Shown: piece after piece, positions 54,990-64,000 of the stretch
How positions within the stretch are numbered: the first letter of the stretch is position 1
How the letters are laid out: the number at the start of each line of letters is the position of its first letter
Source of the DNA: Lunularia cruciata
Lineage: Eukaryota > Streptophyta > Marchantiopsida > Lunulariales > Lunulariaceae
Direction of reading: 5' to 3'
Assembly (NCBI GenBank): GCA_948567375.1
Contig: OX419755.1
Location: forward strand, 31,749,001 to 31,813,000
Length of the DNA: 64,000 nt
Made by a program: the position numbers and the translations under genes
The notes under the pieces: model-generated
What the model saw: only the letters and a program-made list of their open reading frames with translations
What the model was told of the DNA's origin: nothing
The model's database searches: none

Positions 54990-56582
54990 ATCTACAAAAA
55001 GGATTACCCTCCGATTGAGGTATGCCCTTCAAGATCAAGTTATTGCCAAGTAGTACTCCAGTGAGTAGACCAATCTATCGGCTCTCACCAAAGGAGTTGG
55101 AAGAGTTGTGAACAACACTTAAAAAGTTGTTGGAGAAGGACTTGATACGACATAGTACCTCTCCTTGGGAGGCACTAGTACTATTTGTTCCAAAGAAGGA
55201 TGGAGGACTTCATTTTTGTATTGATTCCCGTGGGCTCAATAAGCAAATCGTGAAGAATGCATATCCCTTGCCTCGGATTGATGACTTGCTTGATCAACTA
55301 AGTGGAGCACGTTACTTTTCCAAGTTGGATCTTTGGCTATTGGCAAATCCCTATTGACAAAGAGGATGTGCAAAAGACTACCTTTTGCACAAGGTATGGG
55401 CATTTCAAGTGGAGAGTTCTACCTTTTGGACTCATTAATGCTCCAGCGGTCTTCATGGATCAGATGCATCAAGTGTTGGATGGACTATTGGATCAGTCCG
55501 TGGTGGTGTTCTTGGATGATATCTTAATCTATAGTAAGATAGAGGCAAAACATGTGAACCATGTGCAAGAAATTCTAAGACAACTACGACAATGGAAATT
55601 TTATTGCAAGAAGTCAAAGTGTGCCTTTTGGTAGAAGGAGGCTACCTTCTTGGGTCATAAGATCTCATTAGAGGGGATCAAGATGGAAAAAGAGAAAATC
55701 AAGGCCATTACTGATTGGCCTACCCTAAAGGATGCTACAAAAGTACGGGCGTTCAATGGATTGGCCAATTTTTACCAACGGTTCATCCACTATTATGCTC
55801 ATGTGGCTGCACCATTGACTGACCTCTTGGGAAAGAACTTGAGCTTCCAATGGACCACCAAGCATGAAGAAGCATTCCAGAAGTTAAAGCATATGGTGTC
55901 TTCAAGACCCATTCTTCAACCATATGATCCTCAACTACCTTGTGTGGTTGATTTTGATGCTTCTAACTTTGCAATTGGAGTTGTGTTGCAACAAGAATTC
56001 CCAGATGGACTACATCCCATTGCCTTTGTGTCTTGCCAACTAAATACAGCTGAAAGAAATTACTTTGCTCAAGATTGGGAACAACTTGCAATGGTATATG
56101 CCACCAAGGTATGGAGGCATTATCTCTTGGAGAAACAAGTGATCATGCAAACTGATCACAAGCCATTGTTGTAGACCTTACACTTAGAACACATGAAGAG
56201 TCAACATCATTGATAGGAAGAGCAACTCCAATTGTTTGACATCAAACTTGAGTACAAATCAGGTCGGTTCCATGTCATCCTTAATGCTCTATCACAACAA
56301 CCTGATTTGAAGTCTCTTCCTCTCATCACGGTGGTAATAACGATGGTGTCAATTGACCCCAAGGTCCATAACAAGTTTTGGTCATCTCTACAACAAGATC
56401 CCTTCTTCCAAATGGTACATGGTTGTTTGACAGCAAGCAACAAGGAATACAACACCATCTCCTTCAAGGAAGGCCTTCTATTCCATACGGACCCGATCTA
56501 TGTTCCATCCAAAGGTGATCTCCGACTTGTGCACCTTCAAGAAGCCCATGATCTACCAATAGCTGGTCACATGGAGGTGGAC
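54990..56582 (+). pseudogene. H2 RT, RNase H and integrase start
   Basis: [57 protein letters not shown], a small deletion with frameshift near 55322, then [37 protein letters not shown], and the intact catalytic FLDD at about 55510-55521. A single TAG near 55632 precedes ATFLGHKISLEGIKMEKEK. RNase H: VVDFDASNFAIGVVLQQEFP, NTAERNYFAQDWEQLAMVYA, TDHKPLL. Two stops lie near 56173-56215. The integrase zinc region begins with HLQEAHDLPIAGHMEVD and is cut at 56582. Only about five lesions, so this is a relatively young element. Confidence 0.85.
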
Positions 56583-57194
56583 TATAATACCCATTTGTGC
56601 ATGTGTGTGGTATTGTGATATTAAGCTTGGTATTAAAAGTACTTGAGAGATATTATTTGTATAGAGATAAAGAATGGTTCTATATTAGTCATGATTAGCT
56701 AAAGTTATTCATAACTAAGATAGAAGAGAACTTACTTTAGAGGAAGTGGAAAAGATGAGCACCACTATTTTGGATTCTAGTGTGTTGACTTGGTATTATT
56801 CCTAGGTGTTTGGCTTTGAGGAAAGAGTTGAGAACTCTTGCGCTTGCAAGCCTTTTTGTTTTGAATTCCTCTATAGTCCAACAATAGCCCATATGAAGGA
56901 ATCCTTGACTTAGTGGTTGGGTCAAGATAAGATTACATGCTAGTGGAATATGCCCATGTGAATGGATATTCCTTTCTACTTTTTGACTTTACTTGACTTT
57001 TATTCTAGTAACTTGAGTTACTATGGTGATAAGTAACTTTAGTGCCTAACTATTTCACAATTATATAAACAAGGGGTGAGCATGTACTCATCATTCTTTC
57101 ATTTGCAACTATCTCTCTCTCATTGAGTTCTCTAGTGAGCAATGTCTTGAGTCTTGGAGTGTTAGCCTTGGAGGAGTATGATGGAGTTGGGGTG
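56583..57194 (+). mobile_element. Family A LTR, copy A6, left part
   Basis: Starts TATAATACCC, a decayed TGTAACACCC, at 56583. It aligns with A1 in reverse complement along its whole length to GATGGAGTTGG at 57190. B8 is inserted after 57194. Continuity resumes at 60977 with GGATGCCTTGCC. Confidence 0.9.
57061..57070 (+). promoter_or_regulatory. LTR A6 TATA box
   Basis: TTATATAAAC followed by AAGGGGTGAG, also present in A1, A2, A3 and A5 at the same place in the LTR. It is the likely core promoter of family-F elements, with transcription starting some 30 bases downstream. Confidence 0.6.
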
Positions 57195-60100
57195 TGTGAC
57201 AACCCGGCAAATATCACTTTTGCGGTAATCGGGTAAGTAAATTTTGTTCCCGAAGAGATACGAGTCAGAAATGTCCAAATACGAAGTCAAACAGTAACAT
57301 GTAGTCCTTCTTGGTTGCGTCTTTAATCTCTTAGGTAGAAACCACACCCAGAAGAGAGTAACAAACACTGATTTGCAGTCTTGTCACAAATTCACACTCC
57401 TTAATCACAACTCCATCAAATCTTTCCAAACAATCTTGATTGTGATGATTCAAGCTCTCCCAAAAACGGCACTTCACTGCAAAATGACTTCGCCTCAGAA
57501 TTGTGTTCCACCCCTCCACTGAAGGCACAACTTCCTCGATTGAAATTGCTTCACATCAACTTTGGACTGCACTTACAAATGCAGAATACTACCAACACTA
57601 CAATTCCTCTCAGATCTGTCAAGGCATTGCTTTGATTGCACTTCACTCAGGATCAAACACACAGAATGAAGATCAAGGCTGTGGAATCCAACATCCAACA
57701 AGCACACTGACTTGCACTTCGAATTTCTCCAAACACTCACAAACACAATTACAAAATTGATACTCGGAATCAAGCTCAAGCAAGGAGCACTGCTTCACAA
57801 CACTTTGCTTTATCTATTCTCAGAAATAATGAGCACTGAATAACATGATACTGCAAATGCCACTCTTAAGTAGTGAATCAATCGACAGTTCTAACAACTA
57901 TACCGTTCTACCACAACTGTTCTAACCTGTAGATCCGAAATGACAATGCACCTCTTCATATCTGACCCTTCAAATCTCAAATCGGTTACTACTCCGATCC
58001 GATGTCTACTTCTTCCTCGGCTTTCAAACCTGAACCCAAAGTAATCTTACTTCCTACTACATTTTCCTCGGGTTTCACATCTCCTACTTCTTCTACCAGA
58101 TCCAGCAATTCTCTTTCCTGATCTGAAATTGCACTAGTGGGTAATCTATCTAACTCTTCATCCTTTGACCCACTCTTCTCTAATGTCTCTGATGGTAACT
58201 CCGAAGACATTTGGATTCCTATGTTATCTACTTTGGGTTTTGCCTTAACATCTTGCCGAAGCTTTTCTAACTCTATTCTCACTAAGTCTAATCTAATCGC
58301 AATATTGTCTTCTACTTCTAAGATCTTCCTGTCTACACTAGTTCTGAGACTAATCAACAAGGCATTCAAATCTGTATCTTTTGCTTGTCTTCGCCTTGTC
58401 TCCTGCACCAACAACTTCAACTCGTGCAACCTTATTTCTTCAATCCGAACGCTGGCTTTTGTACTTAATATTGCGTTCACTCTAAGGACTATCTCCTTCA
58501 ATGGCTCCAATCTTGTCTTTTGTTCTTGTTCCCGATCTGCAAGCCATTCCTCTCTGTACATCGCCAACTCTTCTTTGAACTTGACCTTCACCTCTTCCTT
58601 CTCTTTTTCCTTCTGTACGATTTTCTCTTCCTGATTACGAAGTAACTCTCGTAATCTCTCTTCTTCTCTATACCGCACAGACAACTCTCTTTGCCAAAGT
58701 TGCTTCTTCTCCTCCATACTCTCCATCACTTGATTGAGCTCTTGGTCCTTTGATGCTACCCTTGCCATAGCATGGATAAGCTTTACTCTTGAATTAGCAA
58801 ACTGCTGCTTCAAGATTTCAAATTCAGCTACATGTCTCTCCCTTGCGACGTCACTCTTCCTTGCAAGATCCTCTCGATAGCTCACTTCTCTCTTCAGGTC
58901 TTCGATTACCTAACTTCTCTCTACTGCTTCCGCTTGCAGTACTTCTCTCTCCCTCTCACCTCGGGTTATACTCTTCTTCAACTCCAAGTTTTCTTCTTCT
59001 AATCTCACTACCACCTGCAATACAGTCTTTACCTCTGGACAAGTCAACTGCATCTCCTTCTTCTTCTTCTCCAACTTCACTAACAGCGGGCATACTACCT
59101 CTCGCAAGTACTCGACTCCCTCACTGGTAACTTCTTTCTCCCACAGAGTAATTTCTTGTTTCTCCTCATGTTCTTCTGATACGCACCTTCTTTGCCGAAG
59201 TCTTCGTATCGGGATTGATGCCTCACTACTCGTGCTATCTTCTGCATCTGCCTTCTTTTTACTCGGCCCCGCCTCACACTTCACCTTACGTCTTGAGCAA
59301 ACTCCTTGTTGTACTGCAATCTTCTTCTCCTCGAGCACCGGTACTTCGTCTTCCAGCGCCGCATTGTCTTCGGCTTCTATTTTGGCTTGCACTTCTTCTT
59401 CGTATTCTTCAGCCGCTGGTGCCAAGGTCATTTCTCCACCGTCTTCACTGTCACTGCTAGTATCTCCGCTTTGTAGTGTCAGCTCAGGTTCCTCCTCACG
59501 TTCCAAGTCCTCCGTCTTGAGCTCGGCTTTGCCTTCTAAGTCTTCATCTTTCAACTCAATCACCACCATCCCTCGCCTCGGGTTATGTTTCTACATCTTC
59601 CAAGGTTTCTTGTTTTCTTCAGCTTCTGCGTGCCGAGTTTCTCTTCTTTGTCGGGGTACTTACCACAACCTCCACGTTTTTCCCTGTCTATGCATAGAAG
59701 TCGTCTGTGCTCTGGATTTGGAGAATGTATTGCTGCTCCTCCGCGTCAACTTCTCTTCTCAAGTCAGGATGGAAATGAGACACCATTCTATTGCGCTCCG
59801 CCAAATTGAGGAAATTCAACCTGAGGTAGAAATGTGCTGCAAATGGTACGATGTAGTGTGGAGGTGACTTATCCCGCAGATTCCACACCATCTGCCTTGT
59901 TCTCCCGTGAAAACACCTTGCCCAATTGATCGGTTCTCCTGCAAATAACTTGTGAAAGAACACCGCCTAGTGTTTCATCACATAAGTGGTTCTCTCCGGC
60001 TTCAGGATAGCCATTAGTGCACTCACAATTCCTCTCCTCACAGGGTCTTTGTAGCTCTCAACTTTGTACCCATTCTTCGTTCTCTTCGACAAGAAGGCAT

Positions 60101-60976
60101 CTCTCACCTCCTGCGTTTCTTGGGCTATCGCTCCTTTTCCCAAGAACGTGGCTCCCTGCTCCGAACCTGCCTCCTTCTTGAGTACAAGTCTCCAATCTGA
60201 CTCTATCCAGCGAGCCGGATTTCCTCTCTTCCCTTCTTCCTCGGGACCATCGAGACACTTACTCTTGATGATTTCTGTCATGAATCCTGGAAAACTTACA
60301 TTCTAGTTCCATGCCAAAAAGGTGATCCAAAGTCAGCTCAAGACTTCGATCCGTGCTACTACATCTAATCTCCGAATCGCATGATTTCTCACTGCGAATT
60401 CAGAGTTTTTCTTCCCTCCTCCCATCTCTTCTACTTTCTTACTGTCTCTCAATTTCTCTCTCGCGACTTCTCCCTTGCGCACTAACCCGAGTACAACTTT
60501 ATTTCCCTTTCCTTGATCACCTGCAAGACAACTTCTCAACGGCAAAGGAAAATTGCTTGACATTTTGTTGTTGCAGTTTTGATTTTTATAGAGTTGCACT
60601 TCTTCGTCTTCCGTCGCTTTGAGTTTCTACCAAGAAATCACACCTCTTGCATGCACCTGTCACTATCAATCAACCTTTGTGCATATGAGCCGCCAGTTTT
60701 GAAACGGCTCCTTCTTGAATTTCTTGCCCCGATGAAAGGTTGTTAGACTGTCTTTGCCTCGGGTTGAGCTCCCCCCGATCCAAAGACAATTTACTTTGTA
60801 TGGTATGCTAACAGGGCATTTCTGACAACTTTGCCTTATGACCCGAAGTCACTTTACTTTGGGTTTCATCCCAAAGACAATTTTCTTTGCCTTCTTCGGC
60901 CATACAGGCGCAATCCGACCTCTCTATACACTTCTTCTCCTTTATTTTGAAAAAAACAAAAAATGTGGGCACCACA
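57195..60976 (-). mobile_element. Family B long unit, copy B8 (3.78 kb) nested in LTR A6
   Basis: Minus-strand complete unit, from TGTGGTGCCC at 60976 to GGTTGTCACA at 57195. Flanks GGGTG (57190-57194) and GGATG (60977-60981) match at 4 of 5. The uninterrupted LTR in other copies reads GGATT there, which confirms a 5-bp target duplication and an exact insertion point. It contains the best preserved family-B gene. No gag-pol or second LTR of its own. Confidence 0.93.
57989..60563 (-). pseudogene. Family B coiled-coil protein (B8), best preserved
   Basis: Minus strand, ATG at 60563 (MSSNFPLPLRSCLAGDQGKG). TGA near 60332 and the shared TAG near 60306 end the N-terminal part. It continues with FMTEIIKSKCLDGPEEEGKR and KNGYKVESYKDPVRRG, TAG at 59966, then HKLFAGEPINWARCFHGRTR and LPPHYIVPFAAHFYLRLNFL. 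An acidic Ser/Glu stretch lies at 59569-59300 (SGDTSSDSEDGGEMTLAPAA), a basic patch RRLRQRR at about 59200, and a coiled coil at 59140-58200 (CPLLVKLEKKKKEMQLTCPE, RELLRNQEEKIVQKEKEKEE), with the last 298 residues open. It ends EEEVDIGSE at 57989. About 800 residues over few lesions. Long heptads suggest a rod-like oligomer; not a known gag or transposase to me. Confidence 0.75.
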
Positions 60977-61061
60977 GGATGCCTTGCCTTGCCTTCTTAG
61001 TCCATGGTGCGCTACCATAATAGCCATTAGAGGTTCATCTTGAGTGAGATAGGCCGGCTCA
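60977..61061 (+). mobile_element. Family A LTR, copy A6, right part
   Basis: Last 85 bases of the split LTR, from the duplicated target GGATG through CCATGGTGCGCTACCATAAT to GGCCGGCTCA at 61061. The 5-base gap before the primer-binding site starts at 61062. Confidence 0.88.
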
Positions 61062-61067
61062 CATTTT

Positions 61068-61085
61068 TGGTTCCGTTGTCAGGAC
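61068..61085 (+). promoter_or_regulatory. Primer-binding site, tRNA-Asp type (degenerate)
   Basis: TGGTTCCGTTGTCAGGAC, 6 bases after the LTR end. It matches 12 of 18 bases of the complement of the plant tRNA-Asp 3' end (TGGCGCCGTTGCCGGGGA as I know it), and four of the six differences are C/T or G/A transitions. It would prime minus-strand cDNA synthesis. Confidence 0.65.
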
Positions 61086-61896
61086 CTCTCTAGAAGGCAA
61101 GATAATGTTTTGCGTTCAATTTTACATTAGGCAGAAGGAGGCTATGAGAGCTCACTTGGAGAGAACATTAGGAGAGAAGAGGGCTGAACTTATGTAAGAG
61201 AACCAAGATCTATTTGTATACCATGTAGTTCATTATGATGTCTTTGAAGTGATTTTGTACATCTTCTATACATGAGAGGATTTGGAGAGATTGTGTGACG
61301 TGTATTGTAGATTTTGGGGATTAAGGTGATTTTGTGCAAAATCTCAAGTTTGAGATTTGAACTTGAAATTTCTACACATAATAGCTTGGGTTTCCTTTAG
61401 TTAGCACACTTGGAATTATTATGAGAACTATTATGCGCATTAGGCTAGAATTTTTGAAAGTTGATAGGGTAAATTGCTCCAACAACTGCATGCTCTCTAG
61501 AAAATTTTATAGAGTCTGCCATTTCTTCAATTTTCAATGGATTAAGATGAAACTTCCCAAGAAAATTAAATACACTATATCCTACCTTCTGACACAACAA
61601 TTAGAGAGATATCATTCTTGAACAGGGAGAAATGAGTTTTTGAAGTGAGGGGATTGGTTTTGAGACCAAATCTGAAATATGTGTGCTAAATAGAAACGTT
61701 TCTAGGCCAAATGGCTCAATGAAAAGATCTGAAATTTTGCAAGAAGGGACATCCTGGAGTTGTGATCAAGTGGGAAAGATTTCAGAGGACTTTCATATAC
61801 AAGTTGAGAGATTTGAGTGAAATTGTGAGAAGGGTTAATTCTGCAGAGTTGAGATCTCATGCATGAGGAGTTTGAGAGCTCATATGTTACGAGAGA
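61086..61896 (+). other. F2 leader before gag
   Basis: About 800 bases between primer-binding site and gag. A short broken frame (AHLERTLGEKRAELM) lies near 61150-61200; otherwise no coding signal. Unlike the F1 side, there is no Cys/His ORF here. Confidence 0.5.
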
Positions 61897-62418
61897 TTGA
61901 TGAGTGAGGTTACCTTTCTCAAACAAGGAGATGGAGAGAAAGTGAGAGTCTATGTGGAAAGAGTGGAAAAGTTAGAGTCCAGATTTTGCATAGTGTTGAG
62001 GAAGGGTGAGGATGATATGGAGACTACTATGATTCGCATAGGGGCCATGCTCACCAACAATTTTGTGGGAGGGTTGAGACCACAAATAAGGAGAAAGGTG
62101 AGATATGAGAAACCTTCTTCCAAGGTTAAAGCTATCAAGATCGCAATTCGTATGGAGGAGAGTTTGGAAGAGGATGAGAGTGATTTGGTGGTGAAGGAGG
62201 TTGTGCATCCTCCTCAAGGCTACAATTATGGTGGAACTTCTGATACTTTGGTGGCAAGAATTGCACCACAAGTAGTAGTTGCTCCAGTTCTTGCACCTCC
62301 ACCAAAGGATCCACTTCAAACCATCATAGAACAACTTGCAAAACTCAAGATCAATGTGGTGCAACTATGGGAGAAGAAAGAGGTGGATCATAATGTGAGG
62401 AGAGGGCCTAGGAGTTAG
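61897..62418 (+). pseudogene. Family F (F2) gag, capsid part
   Basis: 173 residues: SEVTFLKQGDGEKVRVYVER, IRIGAMLTNNFVGGLRPQIR, RKVRYEKPSSKVKAIKIAIR, then a Pro/Val-rich hinge (APVLAPPPKDP) and EQLAKLKINVVQLWEKKEVD. It aligns with F1 41700-41200. The apparent start is only where a frame opens; the natural gag N-terminus lies further upstream and is decayed. Gag would form the particle shell. It ends at a TAG at 62416, shortly before the zinc knuckle frame. Confidence 0.7.
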
Positions 62419-62471
62419 GGAAGTTATCCATATAGAGGAGGCCAACCAACCAAAAATTTCAATGAGAGAAA

Positions 62472-62605
62472 TTTTTTGGTTGTGGAGGAAGAGACCATAT
62501 CCAAAGGAATTGCCCAAATTCCACTTACCATGGAGGAAGGGGTTGTGAGGGAGCCAATAGAGGAAAAGAAGAAGGAAGTGGAACCCAAGTGGCTCCTAAT
62601 TGAAA
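62472..62605 (+). pseudogene. Family F (F2) nucleocapsid zinc knuckle
   Basis: Frame FFGCGGRDHIQRNC at 62472-62513, then STYHGGRGCEGANRGKEEGS to a stop at about 62604. Cys, His and Cys are at the right spacing, but the first Cys is Phe (TTT). The Gly/Arg-rich tail is typical of RNA-binding nucleocapsids. It is out of frame with the gag frame ending at 62418. Confidence 0.65.
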
Positions 62606-63027
62606 CAAAGGTAAGGGGATAGCCTCCAAAGATGTGGTTGAGAGCAAGTATGAGAAGGAAGAGTGCTCAAACTCCAAGGGAAAAATTTGGATCTTTTGAT
62701 ACAAGAGAAGAAGAGAGATCATTTTGCAGAGGATGTTCACTCTTCTCAAGGATTTACTCCAAGCAAGGATACTCCTATGTCTACTAGGAGCACTCACACC
62801 TCAACACCATCAACAACAAAGACTCCAAGGAAGAAGTTGGGGATGGAGGATTTCTTGTTTTTAAAGCAACAGTGGAACTACAATGTGTTGGAGGATGTTG
62901 GTAGCCACAAGGCTAACATCACAGTGGGCCAATTGATTGCTTTGAACCCTACCTTGAGAAAGACCTTAGAGGTGGATCGAGTTCTACAAGGAGCAAGAGG
63001 AAGAAGAAAGCAAAAGCTCCAATATCA

Positions 63028-63400
63028 ATGGGGGTGGTGGATGCCAAGCCAGCACCATGGGAGGCTTGTGAATATGCCTCCAAGATTGATGTGAGAGTGA
63101 ATGGTCACAACATCAAGGATGCATTGGTTGATGGAGGATCAGAAGTAAATGCCATGTCAGAAAGGTTGATGAAGAAGTGGGGTATGATACCTTCAAGACC
63201 TTCAACATTTGTGGTGAGCATGGCAAACAAGCAACAAGTTTGACCAGTAGGGGTGATGGATAGGGTGGTAGTTTCAATTATGGGTGTTCAAAATCTCATG
63301 ACTTTCCAAGTCTTGAAGGATTCAAGCTATAACTTACTTCTTGGGAGGCCATGGTTGAGAGCAACACGCACAACTGATGGATGGCACAAAAGGTACTTGA
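63028..63400 (+). pseudogene. Family F (F2) aspartic protease
   Basis: 63028-63243: VDAKPAPWEACEYASKIDVR, then the active-site region DALVDGGSEVNAMSERLMKK (Asp-Gly-Gly where Asp-Thr-Gly or Asp-Ser-Gly is usual) and STFVVSMANKQQV. A TGA at 63241 precedes a second frame with VVVSIMGVQNLMTFQVLKDS and NLLLGRPWLRATRTTDGWHK, the C-terminal Leu-Leu-Gly-Arg-Pro-Trp-Leu motif. The altered triad would most likely be inactive. Confidence 0.75.
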
Positions 63401-64000
63401 GGATTGGGCCATTAAACCATAGAGTCACAATTCTTGTGACTAACACCACCAACACTTCACATTCAAATACACCATCTTTTGATTATTGGGAATCAGATTC
63501 TAAAGAAGGAGCTTTAGGTGTGGACACAAACATGGAAGAGGAGACTTCCACGAAGGAGGATGAATCTAAATCTAATTCAGATGTGTATCCTTTATGTGCT
63601 CTGGATTTTGCACCTAAGCCAGAGGTTTTGAGGGACCTAGATAAATCACCATTGACACTTGAGGAGGTAGAGAGAAGGTTATCTATCCTCAAGGATGGTC
63701 CAAATGTTACCAAGGAGTAGAAGGTGAAATTTGAGGAGATTTTTTGCAAGTTCATCCATGTGTTTGCTTTTAGTTACAAGGATTTGAAGGAAGTCACCTT
63801 GGAGGAGCACAAGATAGAGTTGGAGTCACATGCAAGACCAATCTGACAAAAGCAACATCACATTAGCCCACCAATATCTTTGGTTATGAAGGAGGAGATT
63901 GATAAGCTCAAGGAGGCTGGATTTATCTTTGAGGTAGAGAATTCAGAATGGGTGTCTCCAATTGTCAATGTGAAGAAACAGAATGGCAAGCTTTGGGTAT
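63401..64000 (+). pseudogene. Family F (F2) linker and start of RT (edge of window)
   Basis: The linker SDSKEGALGVDTNMEEETST and CALDFAPKPEVLRDLDKSPL ends with TAG at 63718, then reads on as KVKFEEIFCKFIHVFAFSYK. RT begins with HISPPISLVMKEEIDKLKEA, GFIFEVENSEWVSPIVNV and KKQNGKLWV at the window edge, with a TGA at 63844. This is the conserved opening of gypsy RT. Same family as F1 (40073-39069). Confidence 0.8.

Larger units (their letters stand above)
54056..56582 (+). mobile_element. Ty3/gypsy chromovirus-like element H2, cut by F2
   Basis: Plus-strand order: zinc knuckle (54102-54143), protease (about 54290-54600), linker with a 60-bp triplicate (54691-54868), RT (about 55010-55640), RNase H (about 55641-56260), start of integrase (56261-56582). 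The left side is truncated against K2 at about 54055. The right side ends at 56582, where the 5' LTR of the family-F element begins; the remaining integrase must lie beyond that element, outside the window. It is the best preserved pol in the window. Confidence 0.85.
56583..64000 (+). mobile_element. Family F Ty3/gypsy element F2 (5' part, runs off window)
   Basis: 5' LTR = A6 (56583-57194 and 60977-61061, split by B8), primer-binding site 61068-61085, leader, gag (61897-62418), nucleocapsid (62472-62605), protease (63028-63400), acidic linker, RT start to 64000. Inserted into H2 integrase after TGGAC (56578-56582); the right target duplication is outside the window. Same family as minus-strand F1. 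Confidence 0.88.

Noticed and set aside
57573-57779. 68-residue frame in the 3' leader-like part of B units, open in B2, B3, B4 and B8
   Set aside because: It has no ATG; it opens at TTG in the copies checked. It overlaps an equally open antisense frame. Conservation is explained by the youth of the copies.

Overview
This window is nuclear DNA of a very repeat-rich seed-plant genome. A gymnosperm, probably a conifer, is my best guess. That rests on the absence of any recognisable cellular gene, on dense nested and heavily decayed Ty3/gypsy retrotransposons of several lineages, and on many C-to-T type stop codons that fit old methylated repeats. The species is not decidable from the sequence alone. 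I found no tRNA, rRNA, CRISPR or bacterial-type gene. Family letters (A to L) are mine.

Layout. 1-5440: a family-A LTR (1-689) sits in a piece of a family-B unit (690-1469), which sits in a decayed gypsy pol (family G, 1470-3396); a second A LTR (3397-3996) and an opposite-strand gag remnant follow. 5459-9130: pyrimidine-rich degenerate tandem DNA (L) interrupted by a short B unit. 9525-12083: family-K gypsy pol (minus strand). 12084-19796: two long B units. 19797-29460: AT-rich DNA without genes, built from the dispersed repeats D, E, I and C, a 21-bp minisatellite and a short B unit. 29461-32349: decayed chromovirus-like element H1, cut by an A LTR (32350-33032). 33033-37080: repeats C, I and E and a short B unit. 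37085-41990: minus-strand family-F gypsy element. 42441-46206: long B unit. 46312-46948: A LTR. 48480-54055: L array plus a fuller family-K element (gag, protease, RT). 54056-56582: element H2 (NC, protease, RT, RNase H). It is cut at its integrase by a plus-strand family-F element, whose 5' LTR (56583-57194 and 60977-61061) is itself split by a long B unit (57195-60976). The F element runs off the right edge.

The most unusual component is family B: eight copies, about a third of the window. Units begin TGTGGT(G/A)CCCACA and end GGTTGTCACA, with 5-bp target duplications seen in six copies (three perfect). This is what an LTR integrase product looks like, yet no copy has a second LTR or an internal gag-pol region. 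Long units (about 3.77 kb) carry a gene for a roughly 800-residue protein: a conserved globular part, an acidic stretch, then a long coiled coil. Short units (about 1.9 kb) share the two ends and the last 1 kb but have an unrelated 5' module. The simplest reading is giant solo LTRs with a gene in U3; the alternative is an independent non-autonomous retroelement. The protein is not one I recognise.

The retroelements show the usual order gag-NC-protease-RT-RNase H-integrase, but every copy fully inside the window carries stops, frameshifts or insertions. No host gene network can be inferred.
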